In this document: piece after piece, positions 16,326-24,957 of the stretch | How the letters are laid out: each line of letters starts with the position of its first letter | How positions within the stretch are numbered: the first letter of the stretch is position 1 | Assembly (NCBI GenBank): GCA_030746555.1 | Contig: JASLMK010000024.1 | Location: 1-43,649, forward strand | Source of the DNA: Planctomycetota bacterium | GTDB lineage: Bacteria > Planctomycetota > UBA1135 > GCA-002686595 | DNA: 43,649 nucleotides | Direction: 5' to 3' | The notes under the pieces: generated by a model | Database searches by the model: none | Seen by the model: only the letters and a program-made list of their open reading frames with translations | Told to the model about the DNA's origin: nothing | Translations under genes and position numbers: made by a program

Positions 16326-18293
16326 ATGAACACGGACAGGCGAGCGATCCTCTTCGGTGTCGGCATCTCGGCCGTCCTGTCGGCGACGATGGTCGTGGCG
16401 GGCTTGAAGGCGGGGATCACCCCGGGCGTGAGCCCGCTCGTGATCCTGTGCGCCTGGGGCGCCTTCGCCGCGGCATCGCGCGGGATCGGCGGCCGGCGCT
16501 TCTTGAACCTGGCCCAGGTGGCGGGCTCGGCGGGCATGGCGATCGTGGCGGGGGTGATCTTCACCGCGCCCCTGCTCCAGCACCTCCACCTGGCTCGCGC
16601 CGAGGACGCTCTGCGCGCTGCGGGCTGGACCGACGACCTGCGCGCCCTGCCCTGGAGCGAGGCGACCGCCGTGCTCACAGCCCACGGGCTCGCAGTGCCC
16701 GCGGTCGACGTCTGGGTCTTGATCGTGATGAGCCTGGCAGGCGCCCTGATGGGCTACGGGTTCGTCGGACTGGCCACGCGCAAGTTCCTGACCGACCCCA
16801 CCCTGCCCGCCCCCGAGGCGCGCGCCTGCGAGACGATGATCCGCACCGCGACCGCCGAGGCCGCCCGGCGCCCGGCCCTGGGGGCCTCCCTCGTCCTGGG
16901 GCTCGTGGCGAGCTTCGTGAGCCCGCTGCTCGTCCACCTCTCCCTCGCCCGAGAGCACATCGTCCTGTTCTCCAAGAAGCTCGGGGACCGCTCGTTCCAG
17001 CTCGACTTGCCCTTCGCCCCGATCTACATCGGCATCGGGGGCCTCTTGACCCTGGCGACGGCCCTGCTGGTGTTCGCGGGGTCCTCCCTGCGGCTGGCGG
17101 GGGACTGGGCCCTGGCGAGCATCGCCGGCTCCGCCGAGCTCGCGGCCCTCTATCCGGCCAACTCCATGCGCTGGGTCGGCGGGGGCGCGATGACCGTCGC
17201 CGTCGCCTACTCCCTGGTGAAGTTCATGGGTCCGCGCGCGGCGACGGTCGGCGGCGAGAAGGCCGATGACTCCCTGCTGGAGATCGAGCCGGGCGTGCGC
17301 CGTGGTCTCGGCCTGTGCATCGCCCTGGGTGTCGCGATCCTGATCGCCTGGCTCGTCTCGGCCGACGGCGCGACGCCCTTCGCCTTCGCCATGACCGGGG
17401 CGATCCTGGTCATGGCGATGTTGATGGTGACCCTGGGCGCGATCCTCTCGCTCCAGATCGGGAGTTCCGCTTCGCCCGTCTCCGGGACGATCTTCGTCAC
17501 GACCCTCGTGCTGTGTCTGGTCGCCCTCGCCGTCGGTCGGGCCTCGATCGAAGACGTCCCGATCCTCACGGCCCTGCTCGTAGGCGCCTGCGTCGCGGTC
17601 TGCACCGCCAACGACTCCAGTCAGGACTACAAGACCCTGCAGCTGTGCGGCGTCGCTCCGCGCGACGGGTTCAAAGCCCAGATCTGGGGGCTCGTGGCCG
17701 GCTGCATCGTCGTGCCGCTCTCGATCTACGTGGCCCACGAGGCCTACGGACTGGGCACGAACCAGCTCACCGCTCCCCAGGGGGAGATGTTCGCCACCCT
17801 GGTGGACGGACTGTTGATCCAGGAGGCCCTGCCGTGGCACCCGATCCTGCTCGGCCTGGCGGTCGGGGCCGTGGCCGTCGGCATGGACGTGGTGGCGTCG
17901 CGCCGTGGCCTGCAGCTCCCGGCGATGGCCCTGGCCGTGGGGATCTACCTTCCCGGCTACCTCGGTGTGGGCATCCTGATCGGCGCGCTCTGCCGCGCCT
18001 TCGGGGAGCGCGCGCGCGAGAAGGACACCGGACGCCGCGAGCGCACCCACGAGTCGATCCTGGCCGCGGCCGGCCTGATCACCGGCGCCGCGGCCCTGGA
18101 ACTGCTCCTGGGGATTGCGATCCTGTTCCGCTTCGACCCCTCCAAGCTGAGCCTGTTCAGCAGCGCCCAGGAGGCGGGGGAGGTCGCCATCCTGGGCGTC
18201 GTGCAGGTCTGCGCGGGCGTGGCGGGGATCCTCGTCCTGGGCGGCCTGCTCTTCCACAACGCCCGCCGCGGCGGGACGGGGGCGAGCGAGTAG
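16326..18293 (+). CDS. OPT-family oligopeptide (or metal-chelate) transporter
   Basis: The 655-residue polytopic protein starts at ATG 16326. It opens with a TM helix and the AGLKAGITPGVSPLVIL segment, then shows roughly fourteen hydrophobic stretches. The conserved OPT block NDSSQDYKTLQLCGVAPRDGFKAQIWG lies around residue 430 (only the first part, NDSSQDYKTLQ, is needed for recognition). The LTAPQGEMFATLVDG segment follows. OPT proteins are proton-coupled importers of small peptides, or of metal-peptide or siderophore conjugates; substrate cannot be read from sequence. It is 49 bp after the nuclease gene. Two short inverted repeats in 18294-18351 follow its stop but lack T-runs. Confidence 0.85.
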   Translation: MNTDRRAILFGVGISAVLSATMVVAGLKAGITPGVSPLVILCAWGAFAAASRGIGGRRFLNLAQVAGSAGMAIVAGVIFTAPLLQHLHLARAEDALRAAGWTDDLRALPWSEATAVLTAHGLAVPAVDVWVLIVMSLAGALMGYGFVGLATRKFLTDPTLPAPEARACETMIRTATAEAARRPALGASLVLGLVASFVSPLLVHLSLAREHIVLFSKKLGDRSFQLDLPFAPIYIGIGGLLTLATALLVFAGSSLRLAGDWALASIAGSAELAALYPANSMRWVGGGAMTVAVAYSLVKFMGPRAATVGGEKADDSLLEIEPGVRRGLGLCIALGVAILIAWLVSADGATPFAFAMTGAILVMAMLMVTLGAILSLQIGSSASPVSGTIFVTTLVLCLVALAVGRASIEDVPILTALLVGACVAVCTANDSSQDYKTLQLCGVAPRDGFKAQIWGLVAGCIVVPLSIYVAHEAYGLGTNQLTAPQGEMFATLVDGLLIQEALPWHPILLGLAVGAVAVGMDVVASRRGLQLPAMALAVGIYLPGYLGVGILIGALCRAFGERAREKDTGRRERTHESILAAAGLITGAAALELLLGIAILFRFDPSKLSLFSSAQEAGEVAILGVVQVCAGVAGILVLGGLLFHNARRGGTGASE

Positions 18294-18370
18294 GGCGCGA
18301 GCCCCGGCATCGGCTCTCCGGGCGGATCCGTCGACGGGCCACTTCAGCCCGGAGGGGCCCAGACGCGATC

Positions 18371-18376
18371 TATACT
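18371..18376 (+). promoter_or_regulatory. -10 candidate TATACT upstream of the glycosyltransferase gene
   Basis: TATACT stands out in a GC-rich gap, 29 nt before ATG 18406. No -35 resembling TTGACA is found 16-18 bp upstream, so an activator-dependent or alternative-sigma promoter is possible. Confidence 0.35.
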
Positions 18377-18405
18377 GGGGGCCCACCGCCTCCTCCGTCC
18401 CCTCC

Positions 18406-19293
18406 ATGGCCGACCCGCGCTGTTCGATCCTGCTCGTGACCCGCAACGCAGCGGGGCATCTCGAGCGCCTGCTGCCGGCCTTGGCCGCTCAGCGCCTCGA
18501 TGGCGGCGTCGAGCTGGTGGCGGTGGACTCGGACTCCGAGGACGGGACCCGAGAGCTCCTCGAGAGCGCCGGGGCCCGCGTCGTGCGCATCGATGCCGCC
18601 GCCTTCCGCCACGGACCGACCCGCAACCTGTGCGCCGAGCAGGCGCGGGGGGAGCTCTTGGTCTTCCTCTCCCAGGACGCCCTGCCCGACGGCGACCGCT
18701 TCCTCGGCGAACTCCTCGCGCCCTTCGACGACCCGCGTGTCGCCGGGACCTGCGCCCGCATCCTGCCCCACGCCGGCGACGATCCCCTCACCGCGCGAAC
18801 GGTCTTGTCCCTGCCCGAGGCCGGCGGAGGCGAGGGCGCCGACGAGGCGACGGAGCTCGCCTCGGCGGACGCGGGCGACCCCGCCGCCTTGCGCTTCAAC
18901 AACGTGGCCAGTGCCGTTCGTGCGCAGGTCCTGCGCGAGCTGCCCTTTCCCGATGTGGGATTCGGAGAGGACTGCGCCTGGGCCGAAGACGTCCTGGCCG
19001 CGGGGCATCGCCTGTACTTCTGCCCGTCGAGCATTGCCCGCCACGCCCACGCCTACAGCTCGCGCGAGGCGTTCCGTCGCTATCGCACCGACGCCGCGTT
19101 CCAGCGCGAGCGCTGGGGGCGCCGCGTGCGGCCCGACCTGCTCTCGGTGGCGCGCGGCTTCCTGCACGAGGTCCGCGAGGACCTGCGTTTCCTGGCCAGG
19201 AATCGCCCGGGCTCCCGCTGGCGTCACACCTTCCGCTCGCCGCTGTTGAGAGGCGCCCAGGTCCTCGGGCAGTACCTGGGGAGTCGAGGCTGA
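18406..19293 (+). CDS. Family 2 glycosyltransferase
   Basis: This 295-residue GT-A enzyme starts at ATG 18406. SILLVTRNAAGHLERLLPAL is the GT2 N-terminal strand. VAVDSDSEDGTRELL is the nucleotide-binding Asp region near residue 40. FRHGPTRNLCAEQARGELLVFLSQDALP (only its end, FLSQDALP, is diagnostic) is the donor/metal site near 85-95. PFPDVGFGEDCAWAEDVLAAG holds the catalytic ED near 185. It lacks membrane helices. The same HGxTRNL and FLxQDA signatures recur in the first domain of the next gene, so the two are probably related enzymes of one polysaccharide or glycan pathway. Confidence 0.88.
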   Translation: MADPRCSILLVTRNAAGHLERLLPALAAQRLDGGVELVAVDSDSEDGTRELLESAGARVVRIDAAAFRHGPTRNLCAEQARGELLVFLSQDALPDGDRFLGELLAPFDDPRVAGTCARILPHAGDDPLTARTVLSLPEAGGGEGADEATELASADAGDPAALRFNNVASAVRAQVLRELPFPDVGFGEDCAWAEDVLAAGHRLYFCPSSIARHAHAYSSREAFRRYRTDAAFQRERWGRRVRPDLLSVARGFLHEVREDLRFLARNRPGSRWRHTFRSPLLRGAQVLGQYLGSRG

Positions 19294-19309
19294 CATGACC
19301 CCGGCCGCA

Positions 19310-19338
19310 TTGCGATCGACTCGGAGACTCCTGATACT
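19310..19338 (+). promoter_or_regulatory. Promoter candidate TTGCGA-17-GATACT
   Basis: TTGCGA (19310-19315) and GATACT (19333-19338) are 17 bp apart, in the 69-bp gap between two glycosyltransferase genes. Transcription would begin near 19345, about 18 nt before GTG 19363. Confidence 0.45.
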
Positions 19339-19362
19339 CAGGCGCCGCGAGGGCGGCCGGCC

Positions 19363-22107
19363 GTGCTGATGAGCTCCATCCAGTCCGTCTCCGTGCTCAT
19401 CCCGACCCTCAACGGGATGGAGTTCCTCGCCCGCCTGCTCGACGCCCTTGCCTGTCAGGAGCTGGAGCTTCCCTGGGAGGTGTGGGTCATCGACTCGGGC
19501 TCGGACGACGGCACCTGGGAGCTGCTGGGGGAGCGTGCCGAGACCTTCCCGGTCCCCCTCGCCCGTGAGCGCATCGATCCGGTCGAGTTCGACCATGGCG
19601 ACACGCGCAACCTCCTGGCGGCGCGCTCGAGCGGCGACCTGCTGTGCTTCCTCACCCAGGATGCCGTTCCCATCGGACCGGACTGGCTCGCGACCCTCGC
19701 TGGGAACTTCGACGATCCGAGCGTGGGCGCGGCGACTTGCCGCAACGTCGTGCGCCCCGGAGCCGACGTCCTGACGCGGGTGTTCGCGGAGGCGGACCCG
19801 GGCTACGCGGCCCAACGCCGCCAGACGCGCCTGCCCGAGGCTGCCGAGTACGCCGCCCTCGATCCCCACCAGCGCCGCCTGCTCTACAACTTCAACGACG
19901 TCGCCTCGGCAGTCCGCCGCGAGCTGTGGGAGCGGCACCCCTTTCCGCGCACCGCCTTCGGCGAGGACGTCCTGATGGCGCGCGCCCTGCTCGAGGCCGG
20001 CTTCACGGTCGTCTACGACGCCGAGGCGGCGGTCGAGCACAGCCACGATTACGACGCCGAGCAGTGTCGCGAGCGGGCGCGCATCGACGGGCGCTTCAAT
20101 GCCGAGTGGCTCGACCGGGTGTGCGTCGCCTCGCGGGCGGACGCGGAGACCCTGACCGAGCGTCAGCTGGTGCTCGACCGGCGCGCCCTGGAGGAGGCGG
20201 GCTGCGCCGGAGCGGAGCTTCGGCGCAGCCTCGACAGGGCCCGCGAGCTGCGCAGGGCGACCTTCGTGGGCCTCTGGGAAGGCGGGCGCAGCGCCGTGCG
20301 CCACCCGGCCACGCGGGCCTTGGAGCGGACCGAGCTGTCGGCCCTGTTCGTGGTCCACGGGTTCCCGCCGGACACCTGGGCAGGGACCGAGATCTACACC
20401 CAGAACCTGGCCTCCGAGCTCGAGCGCCGGGGCCACCGCTGCACGATCCTGGCGCGCGTTCCCGCGCCCGAGGGTGACGAGGGCCCCGAGGACTTCGACG
20501 TGGCCGAGTCGGAGTTCCAGGGCCTGCGTGTCCTGCGCATGACGCACCGGCTGCGCCACGCCAACCTGCGCGAGAGCTACCAGCAGCCGCGGGCGGAGGA
20601 GGCCTTCCGCCGCATCCTGCTGCGCGAGCGACCCGATGTGGTCCACTTCCAGCACCTCATCCACACCTCGGCCGGCCTGGTCGACGTGGCGCGCGAGGCA
20701 GGGGTTGCGACGGTCGTCCACTGCCACGACTACTGGGCCCTGTGCGCCCGCGTGCAGCTGATCCGACCCGACGGCGTGCGGTGTGACCAGAACATGGGAA
20801 GCGGCTGTTTCCTCTGCGTGAAGGAGAAGCCCGGCACCTTCGCGCACATCCCGCGCCTCGCCCGCTTGGACCGGGTGGCGGGAGGCCTCCTCGACGGTCT
20901 GGCCCGCGGCCTGCGCCGGGGCCGCGCCCTCGGTGAGCGCGCCGCGCGGCGCTGGGAGGGCTTCGGCGACATGCGCGCGCGCCACGAGTTCGTCGTCGGC
21001 GCCTACGCCGCGGCGGACCTGCGCATCAGCCCCAGCCGATTCCTGCGCTCCAAACACGTCGAGAGCGCGGGGTTCGATCCCCACACGTTTCTGTTCTCCG
21101 ACAACGGCATGCGCACCGATCACGTGCGCGCCCTGGAGAAGACGCCCGATCCCGAGGGCCGCGTGCGCTTCGGTTTCGTCGGTTCCCTGGTGTGGTACAA
21201 GGGCGACGAGGTCATGGTACGCGCCATGCAGCTCCTGAGGGGAACCCGGGCGGTGCTCAACGTGTACGGAGACTTTCGACCGGAGGAGGACCGACACCAC
21301 GCCGAGCTCGCGCGCCGGGCCGAAGGCGCGCCCGTGGTCTTCAAGGGACGCTTCGACAACGCCCGACTGTCGGAGGTCTACGCCGAGATCGACGTCCTGG
21401 TCGTGCCCTCGATCTGGTTCGAGAACTCGCCGATCACCATCCACGAGGCCTTCCTGACCCGCACCCCGGTGCTGGCGAGCGACATCGGGGGCATGGCGGA
21501 GTTCGTGCGCGACGGCGTCGACGGGTTGCACTTCGAGGTCGGCAACCCCGAGGATCTCGCGGCCAAGATGCGGCGCTTCATCGACGAGCCGAACCTCGCC
21601 GCGGACCTCTCTCGTGACTTCATGGAGATCAAGACCATCGACCAGAACGCGGCGGAGACCGAGTTCCGCTACCGCGCCCTGGCCTGTCGGGTGCGCGAGC
21701 GCGGGCCGCGCACGCTCTTGGCGCTGGGAGCACACGGAACCAGTGAGCGGGAGGGACCCGTCGAGGAGCAGGGCCCCGACCTCCTGCTCCTGCGCCCGGG
21801 CGCAGCCGTGGAGTACGAGTTGGCAGGAGCCGGCGGAGGGGAGCGAGAGCTGGCGCTGGAGGTGTTGGCCCTGGGCGGCGAGCCGGACCTGGCGTTGGGC
21901 GCGCGCGTGCTCGTCGACGGGCGCGAGGTCGGGACCGTCGGCCCGGTGCTCCCCGAGGGTGGCGACACCCGCAGCGAGAGGGTGCTGAGGGTGGAGCTCG
22001 ACGCCGAGGCCCGCTGCCTGCGCGTGGAGCCCACGCCCGGGCTCCACCTGCGTCTGAGCGGCCTGCGGCTGCGTGAGGCGGCGGAGTCCGTCGGGGGGCC
22101 GTCGTGA
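19363..22107 (+). CDS. Bifunctional GT2-GT4 glycosyltransferase fusion
   Basis: The 914-residue protein starts at GTG 19363 (ATG 19369 is two codons later). Residues ~5-270 form a GT2 domain: SVLIPTLNG, VIDSGSDDGTWELL, FLTQDAVP, and FGEDVLMARALLEAG. Residues ~325-770 form a GT4 (GT-B) domain: VVHGFPPDTWAGTEIYTQNL, VVHCHDYWALC, a Cys cluster (CDQNMGSGCFLC), FVGSLVWYKG, and SPITIHEAFLTRTPVLASD near 690. The last ~130 residues look like a beta-rich accessory domain. One polypeptide could thus add two successive sugars. It overlaps the next gene by four bases (GTGA), implying co-translation. Confidence 0.88.
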   Translation: MLMSSIQSVSVLIPTLNGMEFLARLLDALACQELELPWEVWVIDSGSDDGTWELLGERAETFPVPLARERIDPVEFDHGDTRNLLAARSSGDLLCFLTQDAVPIGPDWLATLAGNFDDPSVGAATCRNVVRPGADVLTRVFAEADPGYAAQRRQTRLPEAAEYAALDPHQRRLLYNFNDVASAVRRELWERHPFPRTAFGEDVLMARALLEAGFTVVYDAEAAVEHSHDYDAEQCRERARIDGRFNAEWLDRVCVASRADAETLTERQLVLDRRALEEAGCAGAELRRSLDRARELRRATFVGLWEGGRSAVRHPATRALERTELSALFVVHGFPPDTWAGTEIYTQNLASELERRGHRCTILARVPAPEGDEGPEDFDVAESEFQGLRVLRMTHRLRHANLRESYQQPRAEEAFRRILLRERPDVVHFQHLIHTSAGLVDVAREAGVATVVHCHDYWALCARVQLIRPDGVRCDQNMGSGCFLCVKEKPGTFAHIPRLARLDRVAGGLLDGLARGLRRGRALGERAARRWEGFGDMRARHEFVVGAYAAADLRISPSRFLRSKHVESAGFDPHTFLFSDNGMRTDHVRALEKTPDPEGRVRFGFVGSLVWYKGDEVMVRAMQLLRGTRAVLNVYGDFRPEEDRHHAELARRAEGAPVVFKGRFDNARLSEVYAEIDVLVVPSIWFENSPITIHEAFLTRTPVLASDIGGMAEFVRDGVDGLHFEVGNPEDLAAKMRRFIDEPNLAADLSRDFMEIKTIDQNAAETEFRYRALACRVRERGPRTLLALGAHGTSEREGPVEEQGPDLLLLRPGAAVEYELAGAGGGERELALEVLALGGEPDLALGARVLVDGREVGTVGPVLPEGGDTRSERVLRVELDAEARCLRVEPTPGLHLRLSGLRLREAAESVGGPS

Positions 22108-23423
22108 GCCGCCGCAGCCGTCGCCGCAACCGCAAGCGTGGTGCCCGCCAGCGCAAGACGGCCCGTCCGCGCGCCGTCGAAGCGCCCGCGGCCGTCGAAC
22201 CCGCCGACCTCTCGGTCGAGCTAGGCGAGGCCGTGGCCGACGCGGACCTGCCGCGCTGCGCGATCGTGATCCTCAACCTCGACGGCAAGCACCACCTCGA
22301 GCCCTGCTTCTCCGCCCTGCGCGCCCTCGACTACCCCGAGGATCGTGTCGAAGTGATCCTGATCGACAACGCCTCGACCGACGGCAGCGTCGAAGCCGTC
22401 GAGCGGGACCACTCCTGGGTGAGACTGGTGGAGAACGACACGAACGTCGGGTTCAGCAGCGGATGCAACCAGGGGGCGGACCTCGCCTCCGATGCAGACG
22501 TGCTCGTGTTCCTCAACAACGACATGCGCGTCGAGCCGTCGTGGCTGCGCGAGCTGGTCTCCCCGATCGCTCGCGGGGAGTGCTGCGCGACGACGGCGCG
22601 AATGTACTCCTGGGACGGCAAGCTGATGAACAGCGCCGGCGGAGGGATGAACTTCCACGGGATCGGGATCCAGCGCGGCTACCTCGAGGAGCCCGGCCCG
22701 AGCTACGAGCAGCCGCGAAAGACCTTGTTCGCCTGCGGCGGTGCCATGGCGATGGATGCGCAGGTCTTCGAACAGGTCGGGGGCTTCGACGACGAGTACT
22801 TCGCCTACTACGAAGACGTCGACCTCGGCTGGCGAACCTGGCTGGCGGGCAAGGACGTCTGGTACGTGCCGACGGCGGAGTGCTACCACCACCACTCGAG
22901 CACGAGCGGCAGGCTCCCGCCCGAGATGATCCGCGTGCTTCAGGTTCGCAACCCGATGCTGACGTGCTTCAAGAACTACTCGGACGAGAACCTCAAGCGG
23001 ATTCTGCCCGCGATGCTCGGCCTCGCCATGCGGCGCATGTTCCTCGTCTCGGGCTTGCAGGACGACACCCCGTTCCGCATCGAGCACGCCGGCCGCGGGA
23101 AGCGCGGCCGGGTGCGCCGGGCCTGGGACAAGGCGCGCACGAGCGTGAACCAGGCCGTCCCGGTGCGCAAGGTGTCCGCCGCCGATATGATCGGCGTGAA
23201 CGACCTGCTCGGGCGCTGGGAGCACTGGATGGCGCGGCGGCGCGAGGTGCAGGGACTCCGGCGGCGGAGTGACCGGGAGCTCTTCAGCCTCTTTCTGCGC
23301 CCGCAGTGGTGCGTGGAGGACGAGCCCGCCTACGGGGAGCTCCAGGCCGGCTTGACGGAGTTCTGTGGGATCGATGAGCTGTTCACAGGCCTCTCGGAGG
23401 CCGGCCCCGAACCGAACAAATAG
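22104..23423 (+). CDS. Family 2 glycosyltransferase, rhamnosyltransferase-like
   Basis: The 439-residue protein starts at GTG 22104, overlapping the previous stop. A very basic, Arg/Lys-rich N-terminus of ~30 residues precedes the GT2 domain, which begins with AIVILNLDGKHHLEPC near residue 53. VILIDNASTDGSVEAVE, NVGFSSGCNQGA, FLNNDMRVEPSWL (metal site), FACGGAMAMD and YFAYYEDVDLGWR (catalytic Asp) are in the order typical of WbbL/RfbN-like rhamnosyltransferases. The C-terminal ~150 residues are helical and may sit at the membrane surface. The sugar is not determined by sequence. Confidence 0.87.
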   Translation: MSRRSRRRNRKRGARQRKTARPRAVEAPAAVEPADLSVELGEAVADADLPRCAIVILNLDGKHHLEPCFSALRALDYPEDRVEVILIDNASTDGSVEAVERDHSWVRLVENDTNVGFSSGCNQGADLASDADVLVFLNNDMRVEPSWLRELVSPIARGECCATTARMYSWDGKLMNSAGGGMNFHGIGIQRGYLEEPGPSYEQPRKTLFACGGAMAMDAQVFEQVGGFDDEYFAYYEDVDLGWRTWLAGKDVWYVPTAECYHHHSSTSGRLPPEMIRVLQVRNPMLTCFKNYSDENLKRILPAMLGLAMRRMFLVSGLQDDTPFRIEHAGRGKRGRVRRAWDKARTSVNQAVPVRKVSAADMIGVNDLLGRWEHWMARRREVQGLRRRSDRELFSLFLRPQWCVEDEPAYGELQAGLTEFCGIDELFTGLSEAGPEPNK

Positions 23424-23428
23424 CAGCC

Positions 23429-24154
23429 ATGAAGCTTTCGGTCGTGATGCCCGTTTACAACGAGGAGCGCACCCTCGAAGCGATCGTCGATGCAGTGCTG
23501 GCGACGCCCTACGAGAAGGAGCTCCTGCTCGTCGACGATGCCTCGTCGGACGCCTCCCCGCAGATCATGCGGAAGCTCGCCGAGCGCCACGCCGAGATCC
23601 GCTGCTTCCACCACGAGTGCAATCGCGGCAAGGGGGCGGCCCTGGCGACGGGCTTCGCCGACGTGCGGGGCGACGTCGTCGTCGTTCAGGACGCGGACCT
23701 CGAGTACGACCCGCGCGACTACGGCGCCCTGTTGCGGCCGATCCTCGACGGGAAGGCGGACGTCGTCTACGGCAGCCGCTTCCTGGGCGGAGCCTATGTG
23801 CGCGTGCACTTGTACTGGCACTACCTGGGCAACCGCATGCTGACCCTGCTCAGCAACATGTTCACGAACCTCAACCTGACCGACATGGAGACCTGTTACA
23901 AGGTCATGAAGGTCGAGGTCGCGCGGCGCCTGGACATCCAGTCTCGGACCTTCGCCGTCGAGCCGGAGATGACGGCCAAGATCGCACGCATGAAGGTGCG
24001 CGTGTACGAGGTGCCGATCTCATACGCGGGGCGCGACTACACCGAGGGCAAGAAGATCGGGCCGGTAGACGCGCTCATCGCCGTGGGGGCGATCCTGCGC
24101 TGGAACCTCTTCGAACCGCCCCCGCCCCAGGCCGACGCTGACGAGCCGGCCTGA
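23429..24154 (+). CDS. Family 2 glycosyltransferase, dolichol/polyprenyl-phosphate mannosyltransferase-like
   Basis: The 241-residue protein starts at ATG 23429, five bases after the previous stop, completing the glycosyltransferase group. KLSVVMPVYNEERTLEAIVD is the N-terminal strand. LLVDDASSDASPQIM and VVQDADLEYDPRDY (the DxD-containing QDADLEYDP of the DPM1 class) follow. Next comes VVYGSRFLGG, then NMFTNLNLTDMETCYKVMK, which is typical of polyprenyl-phosphate sugar synthases. No C-terminal TM helices are present, so it is the soluble DPM1 type. It may charge a lipid carrier with the sugar used by the upstream enzymes; this is an inference. Confidence 0.88.
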   Translation: MKLSVVMPVYNEERTLEAIVDAVLATPYEKELLLVDDASSDASPQIMRKLAERHAEIRCFHHECNRGKGAALATGFADVRGDVVVVQDADLEYDPRDYGALLRPILDGKADVVYGSRFLGGAYVRVHLYWHYLGNRMLTLLSNMFTNLNLTDMETCYKVMKVEVARRLDIQSRTFAVEPEMTAKIARMKVRVYEVPISYAGRDYTEGKKIGPVDALIAVGAILRWNLFEPPPPQADADEPA

Positions 24155-24161
24155 GCGCGCC

Positions 24162-24947
24162 TCAGACCTCGAGCACGGGGCCGACCTCGTCCTGGGAGGC
24201 GGCGAGGACGCGCACGTGGGGCAGGCCGGCGCGCCCCAGGGCCGCACGGGCGGCGGCGAGGGCCAACTCCTCACGGTTGGCCCGCTTGGAGAGGTGGGCC
24301 AGGACCAGAGTGTGCAGGTCGGCGTGTGCGAGGGCCTCGAGCATGGTCGCCGCCTGGGCGTTGGAGAGGTGGCCGCGGTCGCCCCGGATGCGGTCCTGGA
24401 GCACTGGCGGGTAGTGCGCGGCGCGCAGGAGGTCGAGGTCGTGGTTGAACTCCAGCACGAGGACGTGGGCGCCGGCGAGGGCGCGCGCCACCTCGTCGCG
24501 CGGGTGCCCCATGTCGGTCAGGATCGCCGCGACCCGCCCTTCGTGCTCGAACCGAAAGGCCACCGTGGGGTCGCAGTCGTGGGGGAGGAGGACCGCCTTG
24601 GCCGTCAACTCGCCGCGTCCGGCACGCCCCTCGAGCCGGAACTCGCTCCCGATGGGCAGCGTCGCCTTGCGCGGCGCCCGAGCCAGGGCGCGGTGGGTCA
24701 TGATCGTCTCGGCGCAGTGCAGGACGGCGCCCTGGCGCTTGGCGACGGCTCCGGCGCTGCGCGAATGGTCTAGGTGGCCGTGGGTCACCAAGAGGTGGTC
24801 GAGAGCGCGCGGGGCGACGCGCGCGGACTCCATGCGCCCCGCGAGGGCGCGGACGCCGAGGCCGGCGTCGATCAGGGCGGTCACCTCGCCGGCACGCAGG
24901 AGGCAGGCATTGCCCTCGCTCCCGCTGGAGAGGACCTGCAGGCGCAC
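24162..24947 (-). CDS. MBL-fold metallohydrolase, WalJ/YycJ/VicX-like
   Basis: The 261-residue protein starts at GTG 24947. SSGSEGNACLLR near the start and THGHLDHSRSAG near residue 54 are typical of the YycJ/WalJ branch of the metallo-beta-lactamase fold. HDCDPTVAFRFEHEG, ILTDMG and VLEFNHDLDLL supply the remaining metal ligands. RGHLSN and LAHLSKRANR near 215 are also branch-typical. WalJ-type enzymes are probable nucleases linked in Firmicutes to cell-wall signalling and DNA repair; here no WalKR system is adjacent. It follows the SGNH gene by 10 nt and ends 7 nt from the convergent glycosyltransferase. Confidence 0.85.
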   Translation of the reverse strand: MRLQVLSSGSEGNACLLRAGEVTALIDAGLGVRALAGRMESARVAPRALDHLLVTHGHLDHSRSAGAVAKRQGAVLHCAETIMTHRALARAPRKATLPIGSEFRLEGRAGRGELTAKAVLLPHDCDPTVAFRFEHEGRVAAILTDMGHPRDEVARALAGAHVLVLEFNHDLDLLRAAHYPPVLQDRIRGDRGHLSNAQAATMLEALAHADLHTLVLAHLSKRANREELALAAARAALGRAGLPHVRVLAASQDEVGPVLEV

Positions 24948-24957
24948 CGGCTCGTCC

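Noticed and set aside
18294..18351. Inverted repeats after the OPT gene as a terminator
   Set aside because: Stems of five bases with loops of seven to eight and no T-run; not distinguishable from background.
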